Assembly: GCA_018821745.1 (NCBI GenBank)
Contig: JAHJLU010000472.1
Coordinates: 1-9,110, forward strand
DNA length: 9,110 bases
Reading direction: 5' to 3'
Source of the DNA: Myxococcota bacterium
GTDB taxonomy: Bacteria > Myxococcota_A > Polyangia > HGW-17
The notes below the pieces were generated by a model. It did not search any database and was not told the DNA's origin. It saw only the letters and a list, made by a program, of their open reading frames with translations. The translations under genes were made by a program, and so were the position numbers. This document shows, piece after piece, positions 1 to 6,927 of this stretch (the stretch's first letter is position 1; every line of letters begins with the position of its first letter).

Positions 1-230
1 AGGTAAATCTTACCCTCTCCAGCCTCTTTCGGCAGCTTATCCGATCCGGTGCCCCCCGGGGAATCTGCTGCCACACCCACCCCTCCGGGGATCCCTCCCC
101 CTCGGACACGGACCTCACCCTCACGGACCGCATCATTGAGACCGCCGGGGTGCTGGGCCTGGAGATAATGGACCACATCATCCTCGGCCAGGGCACCTAC
201 ACCTCGCTGGCGGATAAGGGTTATATTTGA
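1..230 (+). CDS. radC: RadC family JAB/MPN-domain protein, C-terminal part (5' end outside window)
   Basis: The reading frame is open from position 3 to a TGA at 228-230 and gives about 75 residues. It contains the zinc-binding JAMM signature HxH-x7-SxxD, seen here as HTHPSGDPSPSDTD. This is followed by the usual RadC C-terminal pattern: a helix ending in LGLEIMDHIILG, then a short strand reading TYTSLADKGYI. Family members most often have HNHPSG; the Asn-to-Thr change lies between the two metal ligands and should not affect binding. RadC was once thought to act in DNA repair, but its true role is unsettled, and the fold is that of a metal-dependent peptidase/isopeptidase. The catalytic Glu and the N-terminal helix-hairpin-helix region lie upstream of the window. 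The stop overlaps the next gene's TTG start by 3 bases. Confidence 0.93.
   Translation, partial: VNLTLSSLFRQLIRSGAPRGICCHTHPSGDPSPSDTDLTLTDRIIETAGVLGLEIMDHIILGQGTYTSLADKGYI
216..220 (+). promoter_or_regulatory. Shine-Dalgarno AAGGG supporting the TTG start at 227
   Basis: AAGGG lies inside the last codons of radC with 6 nt to the TTG. The later ATGs at 245 and 257 have no comparable purine-rich site at the right distance, so this motif is the main reason to prefer the upstream TTG start. Confidence 0.6.
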
Positions 231-1186
231 ACGATTCCTGTGCTATGCTTTTGCCCATGTTCCGAGGGTCTGTACTGTTTATGATTTTTTTGGGAGTCCT
301 GGTGCCGGCGTGCAAGAAGAGCCGGTCCCCAAGGGTGCACAAAGAGACCATAATCTCTCTGCATATCACCCGCCGCTCCTTTCCCAATGCGCCTTCGGTC
401 AATCTTGACGAGGCGGCTGTCTCCAAATGGATCTCCCACTATACCAAGGGGCTCTCCTCCTTTGGTTTCAGTCCCGGGGCGGAAAAATCAAACTTCGAGA
501 AACCCTACCATCTGGACTTTTCCTATACGGTTCGGCCCATTGAGACCATCCGGCCCGTCACCCGCAAGGGAGTGACCCATGACCGGGCCTTCGAGGCGAC
601 GGTCTATCTGACCCTGCGGCCGCTCTTCACCGCCGACCCCGACGAGGTCATCAGGGGTGTGGAGTCCGAGTGGAAGACCTTCCCGAGGAACCAGTCCCGG
701 TACCTCGACCGGTTCCTGACCGAGGCCCTCAGGTCCGCCACGGGCAACGCCGTGGGGAGTATCTGGTTCGAGGCGGACCTGAAGAAGGCGCCCGTGGCAA
801 AGATTCTCGCTCTCCTTGACTCCCCGGAGGTGAAGATCCGCATGCTCACTGTTGGAATCATCGGGCGCCGCCGTATTCCCGAAGCCCTGGACAAGCTTAT
901 CACCATGCTCAAGACCGAACGATACGAGGTTCACAAGATGCGGATCGCCGGAGTCCTGGGACATCTGGGCGATGAAAAAGCCGTGGAACCCCTCTCGGAG
1001 TTTGCCCTCTCCCTCTCCGACGAGCACACCGTCGCGGTGCTCTCCATCATCTCCTCCATCGGCGGCAAGCGGGCGGAGACCTTCCTGCAGTGGATGGCCT
1101 TCGGGCACAAGAGCAAACCGGTCCAGAAGGCCGCCAAAAACCTCCTGGACAAGATGGAGAAAGAGCACAAGCGTCCCATCAACTGA
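227..1186 (+). CDS. Putative lipoprotein with C-terminal HEAT-like repeats
   Basis: This is a 319-residue protein. I chose the TTG at 227 because AAGGG at 216-220 lies 6 nt upstream and the start overlaps the radC stop, which suggests translational coupling. In-frame ATGs at 245 and 257 are alternatives without an obvious Shine-Dalgarno. All three keep the hydrophobic stretch and the lipobox-like LVPAC ending at Cys29, so a lipid-anchored secreted protein is likely. The residue after Cys is Lys, not Asp, which by the E. coli +2 rule points to the outer membrane. Residues about 40-185 form a domain I do not recognise. Residues about 188-312 are paired helices of HEAT/PBS-lyase type (for example KIRMLTVGIIG, HKMRIAGVLGHLGDEKAVEPL), usually protein-binding scaffolds. 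No catalytic motif is visible. The function is unknown; a scaffold role in the envelope is inference. Confidence 0.85.
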   Translation: MNDSCAMLLPMFRGSVLFMIFLGVLVPACKKSRSPRVHKETIISLHITRRSFPNAPSVNLDEAAVSKWISHYTKGLSSFGFSPGAEKSNFEKPYHLDFSYTVRPIETIRPVTRKGVTHDRAFEATVYLTLRPLFTADPDEVIRGVESEWKTFPRNQSRYLDRFLTEALRSATGNAVGSIWFEADLKKAPVAKILALLDSPEVKIRMLTVGIIGRRRIPEALDKLITMLKTERYEVHKMRIAGVLGHLGDEKAVEPLSEFALSLSDEHTVAVLSIISSIGGKRAETFLQWMAFGHKSKPVQKAAKNLLDKMEKEHKRPIN

Positions 1187-1221
1187 TTCCCCTGTGCTGT
1201 TAAGGGATGTGCTCTATTGTT
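1187..1221. other. Convergent intergenic gap without a clear terminator
   Basis: These 35 bases separate the + strand lipoprotein stop from the minus-strand operon stop. The only symmetry is CCCCTG (1189-1194) with CAGGGG (1223-1228), a 6-bp stem with a 28-nt loop and no adjacent U-tract. No convincing intrinsic terminator is visible for either direction, so transcripts may run into the opposing gene or end by Rho. Confidence 0.5.
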
Positions 1222-2574
1222 TCAGGGGGAGTTCAGGACGGTTCCGTACCGCGGATGTTCGCTGATAATATGCCAGCCCTGCTTTATGAGTTTTGTTGCC
1301 AGCGGATCTCCCCAGGGGAGGATCGCCACGCGGGGAGGATATTTGGCCAGACACGCTCTCCACGGAGGAATCTGCTCTCTTAATGCCATGTAGCAGGTGA
1401 ACGTTTTCGGGGGGTAGCAGTCGTTGCGGGCGTCGATAAAGGGTCGTGCTCTGCCTTTGAAGTGGTAGATGAGAGAGCCCCCCCAGGCATGGAGCGTCAA
1501 CACGGGGGTATTTTGCGATATATGTGGAGCGGCGCGCTCGTAGAGGGTTTTGGGATAGAAGTTTTCATCAATGGGCGGTTGTCTGACAAAAAAGAACGAT
1601 CCGCACAGCAGGACAAAGAGGGCCATGGTGATGGCCGGGGTTCTGCGCAGCAGTGGCCTCGGGATCCCCTTGAAGCGGAGCAACAGGAGGGAGGCGATGA
1701 CATAGAGGGGGATGTGCCTTCGGGACTTCAGCGAGAAGGCCAGGAGGAGGAACGAGAGGATAAGGGGACGCCAGGGAATGGAGCGCCATTTGCGGGAGAC
1801 ACCGAGCCCCAGCGTGAAGAGAAAGAGGGTGAGCACCAGCTGCAGGGGAGGGGGTCCCCACTCCAGGAGCGTCGGGAGGAATGAGAACTGCCCGGCGAGA
1901 TAGGAGAGAGCAAGGCGAAGGGTGCCCACGCCATAGGGGTTCAGGAGCAGCGCTGTCAGGAGCACAAGGAGGGTGGCGCCGTAAAGGGAGATGGATCTTT
2001 TGCTCAGTGAGGAGGGGAGGAGCAGGAATCCTACGGCCATGGCGCCGGGGATCGAGCTGCCGTGGATGTTCCCCCACAGGAGAAACAGGGGAAAGAGAAA
2101 AATAAGGCGCCTCACAGGGTTGATGTGTTTGTTCATCGCTATGGCGAGGGAAGCGAGAAAGAGCAGATCACCCGCAGCCCAGGGTCGCAGGGCGTGGTGG
2201 GACCAAAGGAGCAGTACCGCCGGGAGAGCCCAGAGGAGGTCAATGATTTTTCTGGGAAATATCAGCAAGAGTCCCAGTAAAAACAAGGCTATGGCGTGTA
2301 CGACGTGGAGTCCGTTGAGACCGGCGGCCTTGTTCACCCTGTGCATGGCGAGGTCGTAGCCCCAGGCATGGTCTACCCAGGGGTGATCCGGTTCCGTGTA
2401 GGAGTAACCGTTGGTGGTGGGGACATGGCGGGAACGGGCAATCTCGTCACCAGCCGCGAGGCGCCACCAGATGTCATCCTGGCGCGGCGGGGTGGCTAAA
2501 AGCACCAGCGCCCAAAAGGAGAGGGGGAGGATCCACAGCCACTCACGCAGTGTTGAGGGGAGAGCTCTCTCCAT
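1222..2574 (-). CDS. Polytopic GT-C-like membrane protein (putative glycosyltransferase-type)
   Basis: This is a 450-residue protein starting at the ATG at 2574, chosen because AAGGAG (2582-2587) sits 7 nt upstream; the open frame reaches 2727 but that extension lacks a comparable site. About ten hydrophobic segments span residues 11-330, followed by a 120-residue soluble C-terminal part. The first loop carries DDIWWRLAAGD (33-43) and then PTTNGYSYTEPDHPWVDHAW (52-71), a D-x-W-W pattern typical of a large family of GT-C-like membrane proteins, where acidic residues in the first extracytoplasmic loop bind a lipid-linked sugar. Other conserved blocks are WGNIHGS (167-173), LNPYG (211-215), SRRHIPLY (284-291) and, in the C-terminal domain, WGGSLIYHF and RPFIDARNDCY (364-387). 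Most relatives are annotated hypothetical, and neither donor nor acceptor can be read from the sequence. It overlaps the upstream gene by 32 bp and is last in the operon. Confidence 0.85.
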   Translation of the reverse strand: MERALPSTLREWLWILPLSFWALVLLATPPRQDDIWWRLAAGDEIARSRHVPTTNGYSYTEPDHPWVDHAWGYDLAMHRVNKAAGLNGLHVVHAIALFLLGLLLIFPRKIIDLLWALPAVLLLWSHHALRPWAAGDLLFLASLAIAMNKHINPVRRLIFLFPLFLLWGNIHGSSIPGAMAVGFLLLPSSLSKRSISLYGATLLVLLTALLLNPYGVGTLRLALSYLAGQFSFLPTLLEWGPPPLQLVLTLFLFTLGLGVSRKWRSIPWRPLILSFLLLAFSLKSRRHIPLYVIASLLLLRFKGIPRPLLRRTPAITMALFVLLCGSFFFVRQPPIDENFYPKTLYERAAPHISQNTPVLTLHAWGGSLIYHFKGRARPFIDARNDCYPPKTFTCYMALREQIPPWRACLAKYPPRVAILPWGDPLATKLIKQGWHIISEHPRYGTVLNSP

Positions 2575-3910
2575 GGTGTGGCTCCTTGGGTGGTGGTTTC
2601 TCTTCACTGTCCTCACTGGAAGGTTCTTTTTCTTCCGTTGCCGGGATTGATTGAGCCTGTTCCCCGGAGCCTGGAGAGGGGGTTTCCCGCCCTGCCTTGC
2701 TTTCTTCGCCGGGGCTGAGCACTTCAAGCTCTGTCACCAGTTTGCGCAGTTCCCTCTTTTTGCTCAGGATTACCACTGTCCATTCCAGGATGAACAGAAG
2801 ATGAATGGCCAATGTCCACTCGGGGAAGGGATAGCTTCTTTGGATGGTGAAGAGGCGCAGGACCATCTCCATGATCGGAAAGAGAGCCGCTATCACAAGG
2901 AGGACGAGAGATCGTGTTTGATAGAGGCGATCCTTGCCCATGAAGAGGGCAGCCACAAGCAGAAAGGGGAAGAACGCCAGCAGGTTGAGGTTGTAGGCGC
3001 AGATATCCAGGTGGAGGTGCAAAAATAGGAGCGCGCTGAAAATCATAAGGGAGAAGAGGCCCCAGGTGAAAAAAGCCAGCCTCAGGAAGAAGGGTTTCTT
3101 GTGCAGCACAAGGGGGAGCAACAGAATAAGGCCGAAAAGGAGCGTGAAAACATAGAACCACCAGGGCTTACTGCTGCTTTGGGTGTGGTTGATTCCCTGA
3201 TAGAAGGTGACGCTTTTGGCAATGAGGGGGACCTTTTTGGCGAAGGGATCCTCGGAGACCTGGACCGCCAGGAGGGAGCGTTCCAGGAGGTAGGGGAGAA
3301 AACTGCCGGTCCATGCATTTCGCTGGGCATCCAGCTCCGAGGAGAGTACCAGCCTGAGTCCCCAGTTGAGGAGGGAGTATTCACCGAGGACGCTCCCCAG
3401 GTTGGTTCGCCAGGGAACAATGGGGATCTTCTCCAGTGAATACTGGACGTCCCCCTTGAACAGACGGGAGAGGATGAAGAGCATCTGGGTGGAACAGTTG
3501 TTGGAAAAGTGGTGGTAGCGGTAGTAGCGCTCCTCGGAATCATAGAGAGACTCCAGAATATTACGGAGCTCCTTGACTTTTGCCGGTGAGAGGTTGAGCA
3601 GGTGGCCCCGGATGCTTCGTTTCTCGGTTTCGTACGTGTTCATGAACTCGGGGAGTGGGCGCTTGTCCAGGTAGTATTTGGCTTTGCCCTTGATAAAACG
3701 CAGGGCGAAGGAAGCGTCGAAGTCAAAAACACCAAAATCATAAATGGTTTCGTCGCCATTGGGGTCTCGAATGAGGAAGGCGCTGTGGCCAAATCGGGTG
3801 AATATTTCCGAGCCCGGATCCACTATGACCACCCACGCCTCGGGGTGATCCGAGTCGGGGGGAATCTGGGCAGGAGTGAGGAGGGTGAGAAGGAGCGCGA
3901 TGAGTGTCAT
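2543..3910 (-). CDS. Lnb/DUF4105-like membrane protein (putative cysteine acyltransferase/hydrolase-type)
   Basis: This is a 455-residue protein. An N-terminal hydrophobic stretch (residues 2-14), probably a signal peptide though it has no Lys or Arg before it, leads to a periplasmic domain of about 220 residues. That domain carries the DUF4105 (Lnb N-terminal periplasmic domain) signatures FGHSAFLIRD (40-49, His42), YDFGVFDFD (57-65) and HHFSNNCST (133-141, Cys139). His42 and Cys139 are the expected catalytic pair. Five membrane segments follow at about 250-269, 274-297, 308-324, 334-354 and 365-382, with the family-like NLNLL at 307-311. Known Lnb moves an acyl chain to make lyso-form lipoproteins in low-GC Gram-positives; most DUF4105 members in Gram-negatives are uncharacterised, so substrate here is unknown. 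The last 72 residues form a charged tail, rich in Glu, Pro and Ser, predicted cytoplasmic. The start overlaps the protease stop as ATGA, and there is no good Shine-Dalgarno, so translation is probably coupled. Confidence 0.87.
   Translation of the reverse strand: MTLIALLLTLLTPAQIPPDSDHPEAWVVIVDPGSEIFTRFGHSAFLIRDPNGDETIYDFGVFDFDASFALRFIKGKAKYYLDKRPLPEFMNTYETEKRSIRGHLLNLSPAKVKELRNILESLYDSEERYYRYHHFSNNCSTQMLFILSRLFKGDVQYSLEKIPIVPWRTNLGSVLGEYSLLNWGLRLVLSSELDAQRNAWTGSFLPYLLERSLLAVQVSEDPFAKKVPLIAKSVTFYQGINHTQSSSKPWWFYVFTLLFGLILLLPLVLHKKPFFLRLAFFTWGLFSLMIFSALLFLHLHLDICAYNLNLLAFFPFLLVAALFMGKDRLYQTRSLVLLVIAALFPIMEMVLRLFTIQRSYPFPEWTLAIHLLFILEWTVVILSKKRELRKLVTELEVLSPGEESKAGRETPSPGSGEQAQSIPATEEKEPSSEDSEEKPPPKEPHHGESSPLNTA
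2582..2587 (-). promoter_or_regulatory. Shine-Dalgarno AAGGAG deciding the start at 2574
   Basis: On the minus strand AAGGAG is followed by 7 nt and then ATG. It lies inside the coding sequence of the upstream Lnb-like gene, so this start would be used by ribosomes arriving at the end of that gene. Confidence 0.8.
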
Positions 3911-6876
3911 GGGGCATCATGGTAGACCACCTGCTCGAACTGGGATAACAGCTCCCGGGTGGTGCGGGCGGTTATTTTAATAAGGTTAATGCCGGGTCGG
4001 AGGCGAATGGTTCGATTGATTTTTAAACTTTTTTTGCCTTTGCCCGAGACATAGAAGAGTTTCTTGTAGGTATGAGCGGTCCCGAAGTTTTCCACATAGA
4101 CATCCATGATGGACTCGGGATGGGTGATCATGATGGTCATGGGGACCACGGGTGTGACACTCTGCAGGGGGAGATCCACAACGGAGATGGTGGGGGAGAC
4201 AATCTGGTAGATGGGTTTCCATCGAGGCTTCAGGAGGTTGAAGGATTTTTCCTCTACCACGTGTCCCTGGCTCATGAGAATGAAGGCGCTGCGTTCGGGA
4301 TGGAGCTGGATCTTCACCCACTTTCCCCCGGTCCCGAGGATTGGGAAGGTGGTGCCCGCATAGGCGATCCCCAGAACCGTGGACATCTCGTCCATTCCCT
4401 CGCGGACGATGGAGTTACGGGTAATGGAGAAGAAGCCGCCCACCTCCATGGGCCCCGGCTTGACCGCGTGGATGGGCATGGTCATGACGTACTGGGTTCG
4501 CAGATCAAATCCCGAGTCTTCAGCGGTGAACAGAAACTGGAGGAATCCCCGGGAGACCTTTCGGCGAATGGTGATGGAAAAATCCTCGGTCCTGGTCTCC
4601 CCGGGTAAAAGTCGCCCAAAACGGTAGCGCCCCTTGGTGATCACCGCGTCGGTCCCGGAGCGGTTTTTCAGGCTCACCATGGTCTCGCGGGTGGTTCCCC
4701 TGCCACGGTTTGTGAGCATTATCCGCAGTCGAATCTTTTCTCCGGGCTGGCATAATCCGTCACCGTTGCCTCCCACATCGTCCATGAGGTGGTAGTGGAT
4801 GGCGAAGTCGGGTTTGGGTGCCGGCGTGATCTGTACGGGGTACACATTGGACCGCGGGAGTTTTTTGGGATCCATGGTGGGATCGTTGGAGACGAAGGTA
4901 ATCTTGAGCGGCCACAGCGCCGGGGAGGCTGCTGCGTCGACATGGTAGGAGAAGGAGAGGGACTTGGAGGCGCCGGGGTTCATTGTCCCGAAGAGCAGGT
5001 CCTTGAAAGGCGCGGAGGGCGTGTTGCGAATGAGCGCCCTCAGCCGGTAGGCGGGGTCAGTCCCGAGATTTCTGAGTTCCACGGTGCCTTTCAGCGTGTC
5101 ACCCGCCATGATTTTTCGACCAGAGGTGAACCGTATGGTGGATTCCAGAGCATACCCCTTGCGCTTCTGATCGTGCAAAGCCCAGTCGATCCCCTTTTTG
5201 CCGAGAATGGTCATGAGTTTGTGCATCTCGGCGTGCTCTTCGCCCTTGATGAGGGCCACGATAGCCTCACGGTTGAAGGGCTTTTGCGTGTTAATGGTCT
5301 GGAGCAACCGCCGGGAGAGGGCGATGAGGGGCGCAGGTGCAGAGTTGACGCTGCCACCGACGGATTCACGGTCGGCGGAAGAGACGATGAGCTTCATGAC
5401 GGTCCAGGGTGGATCGTCGGGATGTCCCAGCGCGGGGATATCGGCCCGCTCCCCTTCGGTTTTTTTGGGATGGGTGTCGGAGAAGATGCCGTCGGTGCTG
5501 CTCTCGGGGTTGATGGTGGAGATGAAGACATGGGGGTTGACTCCCCGGGACTGTATGGCAATTTTGCCCGCGCTCAGGTAATGGGCGATGGTCATTTTCA
5601 GGGCACTGCCGTCTTCGTTCTCGGAGATCATCTGGATGGACCCCTTGCCAAAGGAGGTCTCTCCCAGGATCAGGGCCTTGCCGTGGTGTTTCAGTGCCCC
5701 CGCCAGGATCTCGGAAGCCGAGGCTGATCCTTTGTTGATCAGGACAACCAGCCCCTTGCTCCAGAGGGTATTCTCCGGGGAGAGAGAGATGGGATCCCCT
5801 ACGTTTGAACCCTGAGAGACCGTGGTGAAAACGATCCCCTCGTCCAAAAAAATATCGGCGCACTTGGAGGCCTGCTTGAGCAGGCCACCGGGGTTGTTGT
5901 AAAGATCCAGGATGAGGCTGGTGATGCCCCTTTTTTTCAACCGGGTAAGGTGCTCGGAAAGTTCCTGGGACGTGGTCTGGGTAAACTGCTTGATCCGAAG
6001 ATACCCGGTCTGGTGGCTCAGGACCCGCGAGGAGACACTGGTGAGGCGGATGATGGTGCGGGTGAGGTCAAAACGCAGGAGGTTGGGGGCACCCTTGCGC
6101 TCTATCCAGATAGTGACACTTGTGTTGGGCTTGCCCCGCAGGAGGTTTACCGCTTCGGAGAGGGAGATGTTGAGTGTGGAGGAATCACCGATCTTGACGA
6201 TCCTGTCACCCGCTTTGACACCTGCCTTTGCTGCAGGAGTATCGTCGATGGGCGCAATGACAGTAAGGTATTCTGCGCGCTGGACCACCACAATACCGAT
6301 GCCGCTGAAGGAGCCCCGGGTGCCTGTCTTCATTTCCTGGTAGACATCGGGGGAGAGGAGTGTCGTATGGGGATCAAGGGTTTTCAGCATCCCGTTGATG
6401 GCATCCCGCTCGATCTCGTTGGTGTCGATGCCGTGGAGGGCGGCGGTGATAGTGGAGAAGATGCTGAGGAGATTCTTGTATAAAATAAGGGGAGAGGTAA
6501 TTTTGGCCAGGTTGATGGACCAGTTGCGCTCAGCTATGTGGACCGTGTAGTTGTCTTTCGTCTGGTTGACACTTATCTCGGGGATGTTCCGTTCCAGCGC
6601 CCGGGTGGCTCCCAGGAACATCTTCAGAGGGTCGATGCGGCGTGGGTCGAGATAGTCCTGTTTGACCTGCAAGAGTACACTGCTCAGGGTTTTGAGCGGA
6701 AGACGTTCCTGGATATTGTAACTGAGAAGGATCCGGCGTGCCTGCTCCTGGGGAGAGGGACGTCCGAGAACCGTGAGCAGAAGGGCAAGGATCACCGCCA
6801 CCACGGGAAGCCCGTAGAGGCTGGCGTGGCGCCAGCTTGAGAGATGAAATGGTTTGCCGAGTGCGCGAGATTGCAC
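3907..6876 (-). CDS. S41 (C-terminal processing) protease with PDZ and long beta-rich C-terminal extension
   Basis: This is a 989-residue protein if started at the GTG at 6876, which has GGGAG 6 nt upstream; a TTG at 6903 would add 9 residues but has no Shine-Dalgarno. In GTG numbering: basic N-terminus, one membrane anchor (about 20-36), a helical region, NGMLKTLDPHT before the PDZ domain (about 186-276), then the S41 core. The nucleophile is Ser386 in KGSASASEI and the general-base Lys is Lys411 in GETSFGKGS, exactly 25 residues apart as in CtpA/D1P proteases, so it should be active. The usual DLRxNPGG block reads DLYNNPGG (324-331). The core ends near 455; the remaining roughly 530 residues hold beta-rich Ig/CARDB-like segments, a possible Ca-binding DDVGGNGDG followed by PGE (699-713), an SH3b-like stretch (831-876) and a final Ig-like strand set. 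From memory it resembles the MXAN_5808 family serine peptidases; I could not check this. It likely acts outside the inner membrane. Confidence 0.9.
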   Translation of the reverse strand: MQSRALGKPFHLSSWRHASLYGLPVVAVILALLLTVLGRPSPQEQARRILLSYNIQERLPLKTLSSVLLQVKQDYLDPRRIDPLKMFLGATRALERNIPEISVNQTKDNYTVHIAERNWSINLAKITSPLILYKNLLSIFSTITAALHGIDTNEIERDAINGMLKTLDPHTTLLSPDVYQEMKTGTRGSFSGIGIVVVQRAEYLTVIAPIDDTPAAKAGVKAGDRIVKIGDSSTLNISLSEAVNLLRGKPNTSVTIWIERKGAPNLLRFDLTRTIIRLTSVSSRVLSHQTGYLRIKQFTQTTSQELSEHLTRLKKRGITSLILDLYNNPGGLLKQASKCADIFLDEGIVFTTVSQGSNVGDPISLSPENTLWSKGLVVLINKGSASASEILAGALKHHGKALILGETSFGKGSIQMISENEDGSALKMTIAHYLSAGKIAIQSRGVNPHVFISTINPESSTDGIFSDTHPKKTEGERADIPALGHPDDPPWTVMKLIVSSADRESVGGSVNSAPAPLIALSRRLLQTINTQKPFNREAIVALIKGEEHAEMHKLMTILGKKGIDWALHDQKRKGYALESTIRFTSGRKIMAGDTLKGTVELRNLGTDPAYRLRALIRNTPSAPFKDLLFGTMNPGASKSLSFSYHVDAAASPALWPLKITFVSNDPTMDPKKLPRSNVYPVQITPAPKPDFAIHYHLMDDVGGNGDGLCQPGEKIRLRIMLTNRGRGTTRETMVSLKNRSGTDAVITKGRYRFGRLLPGETRTEDFSITIRRKVSRGFLQFLFTAEDSGFDLRTQYVMTMPIHAVKPGPMEVGGFFSITRNSIVREGMDEMSTVLGIAYAGTTFPILGTGGKWVKIQLHPERSAFILMSQGHVVEEKSFNLLKPRWKPIYQIVSPTISVVDLPLQSVTPVVPMTIMITHPESIMDVYVENFGTAHTYKKLFYVSGKGKKSLKINRTIRLRPGINLIKITARTTRELLSQFEQVVYHDAP

Positions 6877-6882
6877 TTTTTT

Positions 6883-6887
6883 CTCCC
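6883..6887 (-). promoter_or_regulatory. Shine-Dalgarno GGGAG supporting the GTG start at 6876
   Basis: On the minus strand GGGAG is followed by AAAAAA and then GTG, a 6-nt spacing. The alternative TTG at 6903 is preceded by a pyrimidine-rich stretch. This is the basis for choosing the shorter protease. Confidence 0.6.
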
Positions 6888-6927
6888 GATCCCTTGTGGT
6901 CAAAAGGGGAAATCGGACCCCATACTA

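Noticed and set aside
488..1168. 226-residue minus-strand frame opposite the lipoprotein gene
   Set aside because: The + strand frame has a lipobox and repeat pattern while this one has neither, nor a plausible ribosome-binding site.
1189..1228. CCCCTG/CAGGGG inverted repeat between the convergent stops
   Set aside because: Six base pairs with a 28-nt loop and no U-tract is within chance expectation for this composition.
2575..2727. N-terminal extension of the GT-C-like protein to the ATG at 2727
   Set aside because: The added 51 residues are Lys/Arg-rich and out of character, overlap the Lnb-like gene further, and the ATG at 2574 has a consensus Shine-Dalgarno.
4789..5727. 312-residue open frame on the + strand opposite the S41 protease
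   Set aside because: It is antisense to the protease core and extension, has Gly/Asp-rich composition typical of a shadow frame, and no domain is recognisable.
6905..6922. Possible terminator between mutase and protease: GGGG, 8-nt loop, CCCC, TTTT on the minus strand
   Set aside because: The stem is only 4 bp and the U-run is short. It might attenuate but cannot be called a terminator from this.
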